Source of the DNA: Allobosea thiooxidans
GTDB lineage: Bacteria > Pseudomonadota > Alphaproteobacteria > Rhizobiales > Beijerinckiaceae
Direction of reading: 5' to 3'
DNA: 64,000 nucleotides
NCBI RefSeq assembly: GCF_900168195.1
Contig: NZ_FUYX01000006.1
Location: 186,001 to 250,000, forward strand
Shown: positions 50,485 through 59,640 of the stretch, piece by piece
Numbering within the stretch: the first letter of the stretch is position 1
Layout of the letters: each line of letters begins with the position of its first letter
Made by a program: the position numbers and the translations under genes
Notes under the pieces: model-generated
What the model was told of the DNA's origin: nothing
The model's input: the letters and a program-made list of their open reading frames with translations, nothing else
Databases searched by the model: none

Positions 50485-51939
50485 ATGAGCTTCGAGACCG
50501 CAGCGACCCCCGAAGCCGCCATCGATCGGCTCGAGCGGCTCTATGACGAAGCGCGCTCGGCGCTCCGCGGCGACCTGCAGCGCTTCTTCGACACCGGCGA
50601 GGCGCCGACCCTGGAAGATCGCGAGCGCTATCGCTATCCGATGCTGCGCGTGACCTACGAGCCCTCGAAGCTGCCGGCGGCGACGCGGCGCGGCTACGCC
50701 AAATTCGCCGCCCCGGGGATCTACTCGACCACGGTGACGCAGCCCGGCGAATTCCGCACCTATCTGCTCGACCAGCTCAGGCCGCTCGTCGCGGAATATG
50801 GCGCGACGATCGAGACCGGCGTCAGCAGCCAGGAAATCCCCTATCCCTACGCGCTCGAAGGCGGCGACGAACTCGGACGCGGCAAGATCACCGCCGCCGA
50901 ACTCGCGCGCTATTTCCCGACGCCGCTGCTCGCGCTGGTCGGCGACGAGATCGCCGACGGCACCTATGAGCTGATCGAGGGCGAGCCGCGCCCACTCTCC
51001 CTGTTCGACGCGGTCAGGGTCGATTATTCGCTGCGCCGGCTGGTCCACTACACCGGCACGGACTGGCGCGCGGTGCAGCCCTGGGTGCTGCTGACCAACT
51101 ATCACCGCTATGTCGACCAGTTCGTGCGGCTGGGGCTGGCCGAGATCGAGGCCGGGACGGCCGAGGCGCTGATCGCGCCGGGCGGCATCCGCATCGACCG
51201 CGAAGGCATCGACGTCTCGGCGGCGGAGCGCGTGATGTCGGCGCCCTGGCATCGCTTCCAGATGCCGGCCTACCATCTGATCCGGAAGAGCGGTGAGGGG
51301 GTGACGCTGGTCAATATCGGCGTCGGCCCCTCCAACGCGAAGAACATCACCGACCACCTCGCCGTGCTGCGCCCGAATTGCTGGCTGATGGTCGGCCATT
51401 GCGGCGGCCTGCGGCAGACCCAGATCATCGGCGACTACGTGCTGGCCCACGCCTATCTGCGGCAGGACCGCATCCTCGACGACCTCGTGCCGCCGGACAT
51501 CCCGATCCCGGCGCTGGCCGAGGTCCAGGTCGCCTTGCAGCAGGCCGCCGCCGAGGTCACCGGCGAGAAGGGCGACCGGCTGAAGCAGCGCCTGCGCACC
51601 GGCACGGTCGTGACACAGGACGATCGCAACTGGGAGCTGCAATGGACCAAGGAGCGGCGGCGCATCAACCTGTCGCGCGCCATCGCGGTCGACATGGAAT
51701 CCGGCACCATCGCGGCGCAGGGCTACAGGCTGCGCGTGCCCTATGGCACGCTGCTCTGCGTCTCCGACAAGCCGCTCCATGGCGAGATCAAGCTGCCGGG
51801 CGCGGCCAATGCCTTCTACGAGCGCGCCGTCGGCGAGCATCTGCGGATCGGGCTCTCCGCGCTGGAGAAACTGAAGGAGGCGGGTTCCGCCATCCATTCG
51901 CGCAAGCTCAGGAGCTTCGACGAGCCGCCGTTCCGGTAG
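50485..51939 (+). CDS. amn: AMP nucleosidase
   Basis: A 484-residue enzyme that hydrolyses AMP to adenine and ribose 5-phosphate, controlling adenylate pools. N-terminal domain: LYDEARSALRGDLQRFFDTG and YPMLRVTYEP. The C-terminal domain is PNP-fold: LVNIGVGPSNAKNITDHLAV, GHCGGLRQTQIIGDYVLAHA and the ribose/base site AIAVDMESGTIAAQGYRLRV with catalytic residues around DMES. The length matches bacterial Amn. GAGGAGGA lies 11 bases before ATG 50485; the frame is open to 50377. It is convergent with ubiB, with a nested repeat in the gap. Confidence 0.95.
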   Translation: MSFETAATPEAAIDRLERLYDEARSALRGDLQRFFDTGEAPTLEDRERYRYPMLRVTYEPSKLPAATRRGYAKFAAPGIYSTTVTQPGEFRTYLLDQLRPLVAEYGATIETGVSSQEIPYPYALEGGDELGRGKITAAELARYFPTPLLALVGDEIADGTYELIEGEPRPLSLFDAVRVDYSLRRLVHYTGTDWRAVQPWVLLTNYHRYVDQFVRLGLAEIEAGTAEALIAPGGIRIDREGIDVSAAERVMSAPWHRFQMPAYHLIRKSGEGVTLVNIGVGPSNAKNITDHLAVLRPNCWLMVGHCGGLRQTQIIGDYVLAHAYLRQDRILDDLVPPDIPIPALAEVQVALQQAAAEVTGEKGDRLKQRLRTGTVVTQDDRNWELQWTKERRRINLSRAIAVDMESGTIAAQGYRLRVPYGTLLCVSDKPLHGEIKLPGAANAFYERAVGEHLRIGLSALEKLKEAGSAIHSRKLRSFDEPPFR

Positions 51940-51956
51940 AGCGCGGACACCGCGCC

Positions 51957-52168
51957 GTCATTCCGGGGCATTGCGAAGCAATGAGCCCGGAACCTATGCG
52001 CACGACCCCTTCCAGATCGTCATGCTCGCCCTTGTGGCGAGCATCCACGCCTTAAGCACCGCATTGCAGGAAGGAAGACGTGGATGGTCGGGACAAGCCC
52101 GACCATGACGCGACGAGCCTCGTGTTCATTGATCCCAGGCTTGCCGCTACGCGGCTCCCGGAATGACG
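51957..52168. repeat. Palindromic repeat family E, interrupted by a family A copy
   Basis: The left half GTCATTCCGGGGCATTGCG (from 51957) and the right half ending GCGGCTCCCGGAATGAC (to 52167) mirror each other, including CCTATGCGCACGA against TCGTGTTCATTGA on the inside. Between them, at 52018-52110, is a full family A element. The arrangement looks like insertion of A into the loop of E. Confidence 0.75.
52018..52110. repeat. Palindromic intergenic repeat, family A (copy 5), nested in family E
   Basis: CGTCATGCTCGCC..GGCGAGCAT on the left and GGTCGGG..CCCGACCATGACG on the right, like the other A copies. I see no obvious target-site duplication at its borders. Confidence 0.85.
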
Positions 52169-52192
52169 ACGTGGTCCCGGACAATCGAAGCC

Positions 52193-53749
52193 TCAGCCGA
52201 ACACGCCGTAGGCCAGTAGCGCCGCGATCACCCAGAGCGCGGCGGTGCCCCAGCGGTTGCGCCGGGCTTCCGCCCGCCCGATCGCCTCGACGCTGCGCTC
52301 GTCCAGCGCGAAGCCGTTACGCGAGGCGTCCTCCAGCTGACCGAGCACGCGCTCGGCCCGGACGACCGTGTCGGGCAGCGTCGCCAGCGAGCCGAGCAGG
52401 GAACGGGCGCCGCGCCCCGCCTCCTCCAACCGGCCGAGCGGGCCGAGATTATGCGTGATCCAGCCGCGCACCACCGGATCGGCCGTGCCCCACATGTCGA
52501 GATGCGGATCGAGCGAGCGGGCGACGCCCTCGACCACCACCATCGTCTTCTGCAGCATGACGAGCTCGGTGCGCGTCGCCATGTCGAACATGCCGGTGAT
52601 CTCGAAGAGCAGGGTCAACACCTTGGCCATCGAGATCTGGTCGGCGCGCTTGTCGTGGATCGGCTCGCCGACGGCGCGGATCGCCTGGGCGAAATCCTCG
52701 ACATCGTGGTGGGCCGGGACATAGCCCGCCTCGAAATGCACCTGCGCCACGCGGCGATAGTCGCGGGTGATGAAGCCGAGCAGGATCTCGGCGAGGAAGC
52801 GCCGCTCCTTCAGGCCGAGCCGCCCCATGATGCCGCCATCGACCGCGACGAGCCGGCCCTCGGCATCGACGAACAGATTTCCGGGATGCATGTCGGCGTG
52901 GAAGAAGCCGTCGCGGATCGCGTGCTTCAGGAAGGACTGGATGATCTTGCGCGCGAGCTCCGGCAGGTCGTGGCCGGCCGCACGCAGGCCCTCGACATCG
53001 GAGAGGCGCACGCCGTCGATCCATTCGTCGACCAGCATCTCGCGCGCCGTCAGCTGCCAGTCGGGCTCGGGCACGCGGAAATCGGCGTCGTCCTTCGTGT
53101 TCTCCGCGAATTCCGAGAGGGCGGCGGCTTCGAGCCGGAGATCCATCTCCATCGCGACCGAACGCGCCAGGGTCTCGACCACCCCAGTGAAGCGCAGGCG
53201 ACGCGCCTCGGCCGAGCGGGCCTCGGCCGTTTCGGCGCCGAAACGCATCGCCGCCAGATCGCGATTGAAGCGGTCGCGGATGCCGGGGCGCAGGATCTTG
53301 ACCGCGACCTCGCGCCCGTCCTTCAGCCGGGCGCGATGGACCTGGGCGATCGAGGCCGCGGCCACCGGCTCGCTGAACTCGACGAAGATCGCCTCGAGCT
53401 TCTCGTCATGCGCTGCCTCGACGATGGCGCGCGCCTCCGCCATCGAGAAGGCCGGCATCCGGTCCTGCAGGGCGGACAGGTCCTCGGCGATCTTCATGCC
53501 GACGACATCGGGCCGCGTCGCCAGGAACTGGCCGAACTTGACATAGGACGGCCCGAGCCGCGTCAACGCCGCCGCGAGCCGGGTCGCCGAGGAACCGGCG
53601 CCGCGCCGCTCGATCAGCCGCCCGACGCGGATCAGCCCGCGCGCCAGCGGCGGCAGCACGGAGGGGTCGACCAGGGCGAGCGCCCCTTCGCGCGCCAGCA
53701 CGAAGCCGACGCGCGCGCCGCGCAGCAGGTGGAAGAAGGAAGAGATCAT
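52193..53749 (-). CDS. ubiB: Ubiquinone biosynthesis regulatory protein kinase UbiB
   Basis: A 518-residue atypical kinase-like ATPase required for ubiquinone synthesis. KxGQ motif in YVKFGQFLATRPDVV, Ala-rich loop in AAASIAQVHRA, invariant Lys in EVAVKILRPG, catalytic HADMHPGNLFVD and DGGIMGRL. The C terminus ends in a hydrophobic helix (WGTAALWVIAALLAYGVFG) that anchors it in the inner membrane. ATG 53749 (MISSFFHLL) is preferred over a TTG at 53755. It is directly downstream of ubiE, separated by a repeat, a conserved alphaproteobacterial arrangement. Confidence 0.95.
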   Translation of the reverse strand: MISSFFHLLRGARVGFVLAREGALALVDPSVLPPLARGLIRVGRLIERRGAGSSATRLAAALTRLGPSYVKFGQFLATRPDVVGMKIAEDLSALQDRMPAFSMAEARAIVEAAHDEKLEAIFVEFSEPVAAASIAQVHRARLKDGREVAVKILRPGIRDRFNRDLAAMRFGAETAEARSAEARRLRFTGVVETLARSVAMEMDLRLEAAALSEFAENTKDDADFRVPEPDWQLTAREMLVDEWIDGVRLSDVEGLRAAGHDLPELARKIIQSFLKHAIRDGFFHADMHPGNLFVDAEGRLVAVDGGIMGRLGLKERRFLAEILLGFITRDYRRVAQVHFEAGYVPAHHDVEDFAQAIRAVGEPIHDKRADQISMAKVLTLLFEITGMFDMATRTELVMLQKTMVVVEGVARSLDPHLDMWGTADPVVRGWITHNLGPLGRLEEAGRGARSLLGSLATLPDTVVRAERVLGQLEDASRNGFALDERSVEAIGRAEARRNRWGTAALWVIAALLAYGVFG

Positions 53750-53758
53750 CGGCAAGCC

Positions 53759-53840
53759 GTCATGCCCGGGCTTGACCCGAGTATCTCAGGAAGGGAGCCC
53801 TTTCCGGCATGAGATGCCCGGGTCGAGCCCGGGCATGACG
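53759..53840. repeat. Palindromic intergenic repeat, family D (copy 3)
   Basis: GTCATGCCCGGGCTTGACCC on the left is mirrored by GGGTCGAGCCCGGGCATGAC on the right, with about 40 bases between. It fills the ubiE-ubiB gap. Confidence 0.88.
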
Positions 53841-53852
53841 CAGGAAAGCCCA

Positions 53853-54614
53853 TCACAGCTTCCAGCCGGAATGCAGCGCCACGACTCCGCCCGTCATCGG
53901 CGTGAACTTCGCGCGGCGGAAGCCGGCATCCTCGATCATGCCGGCGAAGGCCTGCGGCTTCGGGAATTTGCGGATCGATTCGACGAGGTACTGATAGGGC
54001 TCGGCCTCGCCGGTGACGACGCGGCCCATCGGCGGAATGACCTTGAAGGAATAGGTCTCGTAGATCTTGTCGAGCAGCGGCACGTCGACATGGCTGAATT
54101 CGAGGCAGAGGAAGCGCCCGCCGCGCTTGAGCACGCGATAGGCCTCGGCCAGGGCCTTGTCGATACGGGGCACGTTGCGGATGCCGAAGGCGATCGTATA
54201 GCAGTCGAAACGATTGTCCGGCAGGCCGAGTTCCTCGGCATTGCCCTGGACGAAGCGGATGCGGTCATCCCCCGGAAACCGCTTGTCGGCGCGCTCGCGC
54301 CCGACGCGCAGCATGTCGGCGTTGATGTCGAGGACCGTCACATCGGTCTGCGGGCCGCCGGCCTCCAGCACCGAAAAGGCGACGTCGCCCGTGCCGCCGG
54401 CCACGTCGAGATGGTGGAAGGCCCGGTCCTTCGGCGGGTTGATCGCGGTGAGCAGCGCGCTCTTCCAGGCCCGGTGCAGCCCGCCCGACATCAGGTCGTT
54501 CATCAGGTCGTAGCGGTTGGCGACCTTGTGGAAGACGTCGTCGACCTTCGCCTGCTTTTCGGCGAGCCTCACCGTCTCGAAGCCGAAATGGGTGGTGTCG
54601 GAAGCTGCTGTCAC
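53853..54614 (-). CDS. ubiE: Ubiquinone/menaquinone C-methyltransferase UbiE, GTG start
   Basis: A 253-residue SAM methyltransferase that adds the C-2 methyl group in ubiquinone synthesis. [20 protein letters not shown], motif [19 protein letters not shown], motif [26 protein letters not shown] and [15 protein letters not shown] are the ubiE signatures. The start is GTG at 54614, giving a normal N terminus. It is divergent from mutM with about 100 bases between start codons. Confidence 0.96.
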   Translation of the reverse strand: MTAASDTTHFGFETVRLAEKQAKVDDVFHKVANRYDLMNDLMSGGLHRAWKSALLTAINPPKDRAFHHLDVAGGTGDVAFSVLEAGGPQTDVTVLDINADMLRVGRERADKRFPGDDRIRFVQGNAEELGLPDNRFDCYTIAFGIRNVPRIDKALAEAYRVLKRGGRFLCLEFSHVDVPLLDKIYETYSFKVIPPMGRVVTGEAEPYQYLVESIRKFPKPQAFAGMIEDAGFRRAKFTPMTGGVVALHSGWKL

Positions 54615-54715
54615 GTTGGGGCGAACCTTGTGTTTGGCTGTGCCGATGAATAGCCAAAGGCGGCGGGCTTGTCGCGGGCCCTCTCGACGCAGCCTTTACA
54701 AAAGAGAGAGCAGGA

Positions 54716-55606
54716 ATGCCCGAGCTACCCGAGGTCGAGACCGTCCGGCGCGGGCTGGAGCCCGCCATGGCGGGCGAGCGCTTCGCCCGCGTCGAGCAGC
54801 GTCGGCCCGATCTGCGCTTTCCGCTGCCGGAACGGTTCGCCGAGCGGCTGACGGGGCGGCGCGTCGAGGCGCTGTCGCGGCGCGCCAAATACCTGATCGC
54901 GGATCTCGACGACGGCCAGGCGCTGGTCATGCATCTGGGCATGAGCGGCCGCTTCATCGTCGAGGCCCCCGGCACGCCTCCGAGCGAGCCCGGGGCCTAC
55001 TATAATGAGATCGGCCGGCACCTGATCCACGACCATGTCGTGTTCGAGATGGGGTCCGGCGCCCGCGTCACCTATAATGACGTGCGCCGCTTCGGCTTCA
55101 TGGACCTCGTCCCCCGCGCCGATCTCGCGACCTCCAGGCATTTCGCCGGGATGGGCATCGAGCCGCTCGGCAACGAACTCTCCGGCGAGACGCTTGCCGC
55201 GCTCTTCGCGGGCAAGATCGCGCCCTTGAAGGCCGCGCTGCTCGACCAGCGGCTCGTGGCGGGGCTCGGCAACATCTATGTCTGCGAGGCGCTGTTCCGG
55301 GCCGGGCTACATCCCGAGGCCGAGGCAGGAACGATCGCGACCCCGACCGGACGACCGCGCGACAAGGCGCATGAGCTCGCCCGCATCATCCGCGAGGTGC
55401 TGGAGGAGGCCGTCGCCGCCGGCGGCTCGACGCTGCGCGACTTCGCCCATGCCGACGGCTCGCTCGGCTATTTCCAGCATCGCTTCAAGGTCTATGACCG
55501 CGAGGGCGAGCCCTGCGTCACGCCGGGTTGCGGCAAGCCGGTGAAGCGGCTGGTGCAGTCCGGCCGCTCGACCTTCTATTGCGAGAGCTGCCAGAGGCGG
55601 CGCTAG
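54716..55606 (+). CDS. mutM: Formamidopyrimidine-DNA glycosylase
   Basis: A 296-residue bifunctional base-excision repair enzyme that removes 8-oxoguanine and nicks the strand. After Met removal the N-terminal Pro of [16 protein letters not shown] is the nucleophile. [15 protein letters not shown] carries the conserved Lys, MHLGMSGRF and [17 protein letters not shown] follow, and the C-terminal zinc finger reads [20 protein letters not shown] then FYCESC (four Cys). Full family length. Divergent from ubiE, which is the classic Hyphomicrobiales arrangement. Confidence 0.97.
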   Translation: MPELPEVETVRRGLEPAMAGERFARVEQRRPDLRFPLPERFAERLTGRRVEALSRRAKYLIADLDDGQALVMHLGMSGRFIVEAPGTPPSEPGAYYNEIGRHLIHDHVVFEMGSGARVTYNDVRRFGFMDLVPRADLATSRHFAGMGIEPLGNELSGETLAALFAGKIAPLKAALLDQRLVAGLGNIYVCEALFRAGLHPEAEAGTIATPTGRPRDKAHELARIIREVLEEAVAAGGSTLRDFAHADGSLGYFQHRFKVYDREGEPCVTPGCGKPVKRLVQSGRSTFYCESCQRRR

Positions 55607-56310
55607 GGCGAACCCCGGCGCGCGCTGCGGGTCCCGTGCCTCGCTGTCCTGTCCGGGGTCGCCTCAAGCATCTCGGGCCACAGCTTTCCCTCTCCCCTCG
55701 GAGGAGAGCGCAACGCCGGCGGATGACGCGCGAGAACCTTCCCTTCTCCCCCGAGGGGAGAAGGGAAGAAGCGTGGCGGTTCTCCGCTCCGCAACGAAGC
55801 CTCCGCGTGAACAGCACCGGGGATTGCCACGTGGACTTATCCCCGCCCTCACGCACCGCGCTTATCCTCTTCGCACCTCATCCCCGAGGGGCAGCCATCC
55901 GGAGGTATGCCGGTTGCGGGAGGAGGTTCGGCGCCTGCGGGTGGGGTTACGACCCACTCCCGGGAGGCTTCGGGAACCGCCCTGGGGGTACTATGGCCCC
56001 TGCGCGAGGAGCTCGCTGGACGGCTCGACGGGGGAAGGCCCTGCGAGCCCTGACGTTACGCGGCGCGGAGCCGGACGGGCATCGGGGCGAACGGGACCAG
56101 ACCGCGAAGATCCGAATAAGCGCGGCCCGGAGTCCAAAATCGCCGATGAGCGGAGCGCCACGGGGCGCGCGGAAGGTGGCTCAATCCTTCCGCGCCGCAT
56201 CCTGGCTCAACGGATGCGGCTTTATATCCACCGCGCCTCGCGGCGCTCCGCTGCCCCTCATTCCCACCGAACGCGGCGACGCGGGCGGATGAAGATGCAT
56301 GCGCGGGAAC
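55607..56310. other. Non-coding or relic region downstream of mutM
   Basis: About 700 bases with no convincing gene. Open frames exist on both strands but are Arg/Pro/Ser-rich and none has a clear ribosome-binding site. Local structures: GGAGGAGAG/CTCTCCTCC-like and CCTTCCCTTCTCCCC..GGGGAGAAGGGAAGG arms near 55740-55775, and GCCGCATCC..GGATGCGGC near 56203-56222. I recall similar stretches, with protein-like fragments such as RMRLYIHRASRRSAA, in related genomes, so it may be a dispersed repeat or relic rather than unique DNA; this is memory, not a search. A family A repeat follows. Confidence 0.5.
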
Positions 56311-56314
56311 CCCG

Positions 56315-56409
56315 CCGTCATGCTCGCCCTTGTGGCGAGCATCCACGTCTTGGACACCGCGCTCGATCAGCGAAGACCTGGATGGTCGGGACAAGCCCGA
56401 CCATGACGG
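56315..56409. repeat. Palindromic intergenic repeat, family A (copy 6)
   Basis: Full copy with GTCATGCTCGCC..GGCGAGCAT and GGTCGGG..CCCGACCATGACGG arms, between the relic region and the enoyl-CoA hydratase gene. Confidence 0.88.
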
Positions 56410-56519
56410 CAGGTGGCGGCCGGGAGGCAGCACGAATGCGCAGATGCGCGCAACACGCATGGACTTGGGCCTTGCCCGCCCGGTAAAGCTGCGACGACAG
56501 CATCATCCGGGAGGCCGCC

Positions 56520-57293
56520 ATGGCTTATGAGACCATTCTCGTCGAGACGAAGGGCAAGGTCGGGCTGATCACGCTCAACCGCCCGCAGGCGCTGAACGCG
56601 CTGAACGGCCAGCTCATCGGCGAGGTCAACACGGCGCTGGACGGCTTCGAGAAGGATGCCGGCATCGGCTGCATCGTCATCACCGGCTCGGAGAAGGCCT
56701 TCGCCGCGGGCGCCGACATCAAGGAGATGCAGAGCCGGACCTTCCCCGAGACCTATCTCGACGACAAGTTCGAACCCTGGGACCGGATCGGGCAGCGGCG
56801 CAAGCCGATCATCGCCGCGGTCGCCGGCTTCGCGCTCGGCGGCGGCTGCGAGCTCGCCATGATGTGCGACTTCATCATCGCCGCGGACAACGCCAAGTTC
56901 GGCCAGCCCGAGATCAATCTCGGCGTCATCCCCGGCGCCGGCGGCACGCAGCGCCTGACCAAGGCGGTCGGCAAGGCCAAGGCCATGGATCTGTGCCTGA
57001 CCGGCCGGCTGATGAGCGCGCAGGAGGCCGAGCATTCCGGCCTCGTCGCCCGCATCGTGCCGCTCGCGGATCTGATGTCGGAGACGCTGAAGGCGGCCGA
57101 GGCGATCGCGTCGAAGTCGCTGCCCTCGGTGCTGATGGCCAAGGAGGCGGTGAACCGCGCCTTCGAGGTGACGCTGAACGAGGGCTTGCGCTTCGAACGC
57201 CGCATCTTCTCCTCGCTCTTCGCCACCGCCGACCAGAAGGAAGGCATGGCCGCCTTCGCCGAGAAGCGGAAGCCCGACTTCAAGAACGCCTGA
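56520..57293 (+). CDS. Enoyl-CoA hydratase
   Basis: A 257-residue crotonase-fold enzyme. AGADIKEM gives the first part of the oxyanion hole, [13 protein letters not shown] the Glu-containing substrate loop (first catalytic Glu region), and [14 protein letters not shown] the second Glu region with the family signature. It hydrates trans-2-enoyl-CoA in fatty-acid beta-oxidation; short-chain preference is likely from length. GGGAGG precedes the ATG. The gene order mutM, crotonase, rpsT, dnaA is shared by many Hyphomicrobiales, which supports orthology with that conserved gene. Confidence 0.93.
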   Translation: MAYETILVETKGKVGLITLNRPQALNALNGQLIGEVNTALDGFEKDAGIGCIVITGSEKAFAAGADIKEMQSRTFPETYLDDKFEPWDRIGQRRKPIIAAVAGFALGGGCELAMMCDFIIAADNAKFGQPEINLGVIPGAGGTQRLTKAVGKAKAMDLCLTGRLMSAQEAEHSGLVARIVPLADLMSETLKAAEAIASKSLPSVLMAKEAVNRAFEVTLNEGLRFERRIFSSLFATADQKEGMAAFAEKRKPDFKNA

Positions 57294-57430
57294 CGGCCGT
57301 TCGCGCGGGACGCGCCAGGTCGTCCCGCGCGGACCAATCACTCCCATGCATGGCCGGGGTCTCGATCTTTGACTTGAACCCGGCCCCGCCCTGCTGACAC
57401 GATGCCCCACCAGCAGCAGGACGAAGACCC

Positions 57431-58432
57431 ATGACCGCCGCAGTCCGCATCGCCGCCCCCGAGGGCCTGACGCTTCCCACCTATGCCGATGTCGAGCGCG
57501 CCGCCGAGCGCCTGAAGGGCGTCGCGCATCATACGCCGGCGCTGAGCTCGGCCACCGCCAACCGGCGCACGGGCGCGAGCCTCGTCTTCAAGGCCGAGAA
57601 CCTGCAGCGGATGGGGGCCTTCAAGTTCCGCGGCGGCTACAATGCCATCTCGGCGCTGTCGCCCGAGCAGAAGAAGGCCGGCGTGCTGACCTTCTCCTCC
57701 GGCAACCATGCCCAGGCGATCGCCTATGCCGGCAAGCTGCTCGGCGTGCCGACCACGATCATCATGCCGGAAGACGCTCCCCAGGCGAAGGTCGAGGCGA
57801 CGCAGGGCTATGGCGGCGAGGTCGTCCGCTACGACCGCTATACTCAGGACCGGCTCGAGATCGGCAACCGCATCGCCGCGGAGCGGGGGCTGACGCTGAT
57901 CCCGCCCTATGACCATGCCGACGTCATCGCCGGCCAGGGCACCGCGACTAAGGAGCTGATCGAGGATGCCGGCCCCTTCGACATGCTCTTCGTCTGCCTC
58001 GGCGGCGGCGGCCTGCTCGCCGGCGCGGCGCTCGCGGCCAAGGCGCTCAATCCCGATTGCCGCGTCTTCGGCGTCGAGCCCGAGGCCGGCAATGACGGGC
58101 AGCAATCGCTGCGCTCCGGCAAGATCGTCAAGATCGGCGTGCCGAAGACCATCGCCGACGGTGCGCAGACCGCCTTCCTCGGCGACCTCACCTTCCCGAT
58201 CATCCAGGCGCTGGTCGAGGACATCGTCACCGTCAGCGACGCCGAGCTCGTCGACGCCATGCGCTTCTTCGCCGAGCGGATGAAGCTCGTGGTCGAGCCG
58301 ACCGGCTGCCTCGCCGCGGCCGCGGCGCTGACCGCCAAGGTGCCGGTCGAGGGCAAGCGCGTCGGCGTGATCATCAGCGGCGGCAATGTCGATCTGGCGA
58401 GCTTCGCCCGGCTTATCGCGCCTTCGGCATGA
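57431..58432 (+). CDS. Threonine/serine dehydratase-like PLP enzyme
   Basis: A 333-residue fold-type II PLP enzyme. FKFRGGYNAIS contains the Schiff-base Lys, SSGNHAQAIAYAG the phosphate/carboxylate loop, GGGGLLAGAALA the PLP-phosphate loop and VIISGGNVDL the C-terminal Ser/Gly motif. No regulatory ACT domain is present, so it is the catabolic or serine racemase/dehydratase type rather than IlvA. The 137 bases upstream hold no recognised element. It lies between the crotonase and rpsT genes, where it is not part of the usual order, so it may be an insertion. Confidence 0.9.
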   Translation: MTAAVRIAAPEGLTLPTYADVERAAERLKGVAHHTPALSSATANRRTGASLVFKAENLQRMGAFKFRGGYNAISALSPEQKKAGVLTFSSGNHAQAIAYAGKLLGVPTTIIMPEDAPQAKVEATQGYGGEVVRYDRYTQDRLEIGNRIAAERGLTLIPPYDHADVIAGQGTATKELIEDAGPFDMLFVCLGGGGLLAGAALAAKALNPDCRVFGVEPEAGNDGQQSLRSGKIVKIGVPKTIADGAQTAFLGDLTFPIIQALVEDIVTVSDAELVDAMRFFAERMKLVVEPTGCLAAAAALTAKVPVEGKRVGVIISGGNVDLASFARLIAPSA

Positions 58433-58611
58433 GGCAGGCAGGCCAAAACCGATTCCGGCGTTGACGGCCGGCCCGGGAGCGACTATAGCCACGCCACTCG
58501 CGGCGGCCCGCGCAAGCTCGGCCGCCGCTCACGTTTTTCCAGCAAGAGTGCGGCCAGGCCCGCCGGCAATAACGCCAGGCGCCCGACCGCGATGAAGACG
58601 AGGACGTTTCG

Positions 58612-58878
58612 ATGGCCAATACGACGTCGGCCAAGAAGGCTGCACGCAAGATCGTGCGGCGCACCGAGGTCAACAAGGCGCGCCGCTCGCGGATGCGCAC
58701 CTTCCTGCGCAAGGTCGAAGAGGCCATCGCCTCCGGCGACAAGACCGGCGCCGCCGAGGCCCTCAAGGCCGCCCAGCCGGAAATCATGCGCGCCGCCCAG
58801 AAGGGCGTGGTTCACAAGAACACCGCTTCCCGCAAGGTTTCGCGCCTCGCGCACCGGATCGGCGCCCTGGCGTCCTGA
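58612..58878 (+). CDS. rpsT: Small ribosomal subunit protein bS20
   Basis: An 88-residue, Lys/Ala/Arg-rich ribosomal protein binding 16S r[23 protein letters not shown] opens it, [20 protein letters not shown] and [17 protein letters not shown] follow, and IGAL ends the third helix. Full length. A strong terminator follows 27 bases after the stop. It is the immediate upstream neighbour of the dnaA region. Confidence 0.98.
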   Translation: MANTTSAKKAARKIVRRTEVNKARRSRMRTFLRKVEEAIASGDKTGAAEALKAAQPEIMRAAQKGVVHKNTASRKVSRLAHRIGALAS

Positions 58879-58905
58879 TCAAGTTTTTGGCATTTTCATG
58901 ACCGA

Positions 58906-58933
58906 AAGCCCGGCCTCACGGCCGGGCTTTTTT
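58906..58933 (+). terminator. Rho-independent terminator of rpsT
   Basis: Stem AAGCCCGGCC / GGCCGGGCTT with a four-base TCAC loop, followed by a T-run to 58933. Confidence 0.94.
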
Positions 58934-59640
58934 ATTGGCTCGAGACAAGTGCCGCCGCCGTGCAACGGAGCGGAAAAATTGCGGCCGCACGCTGTTTCCG
59001 CGGGCTTTCCGGGCCTTTGCAGGCTTGACTCTTCGCGGCGTTTCAGGATGCGGAACGAGCCTTCCCGCGAGAGTCCATCGCTCACAAAAAGATGTGATTT
59101 ATCATCACCTTAGCGGGCAAAGGATTTTGGGCGGCGGAATCGCGGCGACTCTGCGGCAGCCTCCCAGGCGCCTCGAAAAAAAAGATTCGCGGATCGGCAA
59201 GACAGGGGCCGTCAAGAAAATCTTAAGTTCCCCAACCAATTGCGGCGTCCGGCCGAGAGCTGCCGGCCCTGCTGCGACGGCCGTCTCTCCGAAGCCGGCT
59301 GAAAGGGATGTTGCAGCCCGTCGAGAGCGCCCTGTAAGGTCCTCTCGTCGCCGGGCGGACAGCAATGACCGCCCCGGGATTTCCAGAGATGATCAGCGTT
59401 TTGGCTCGCGACCATGGAGGTTGGAGGATGTGACCCTTTGTCTTTCGATGTTGAGATGAAGGGCGGCATCGTCCAGAGGCGAGCCAGCCAAGCGTAATCG
59501 ACAGAGCGGGAACCCGAACCTGCCGGTGCCATGCACCCGGCCGGCCGGGAACCTTTTTGACCGGACAACAGCGCCGGGAAGGTGTCCGCCCTGCGGACGC
59601 CGCTCCCAAGGCGCGTGCATTTCAAAGAATGGGGCCATTG
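58934..59640 (+). promoter_or_regulatory. dnaA upstream regulatory region with GANTC sites
   Basis: About 700 bases between the rpsT terminator and dnaA, with no convincing gene. Five GANTC (CcrM-type) sites lie at 59027, 59071, 59137, 59147 and 59184, all in the first part. AT-rich runs at 59085-59115 and 59175-59235 stand out in the GC-rich context. A GTCCGC/GCGGAC hairpin is at about 59584-59598, just before the gene. I saw no clear cluster of consensus DnaA boxes (TTATNCACA), so I do not call an origin here. Confidence 0.6.

Noticed and set aside
55773-56486. 237-codon frame downstream of mutM as a gene
   Set aside because: Arg/Pro/Ser-rich translation, no ribosome-binding site, and it runs into a family A repeat. 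Frames on both strands are equally open.
58934-59640. Chromosomal origin oriC
   Set aside because: No cluster of consensus DnaA boxes was seen. Many alphaproteobacteria have the origin elsewhere, near hemE. Left as a finding rather than a feature.
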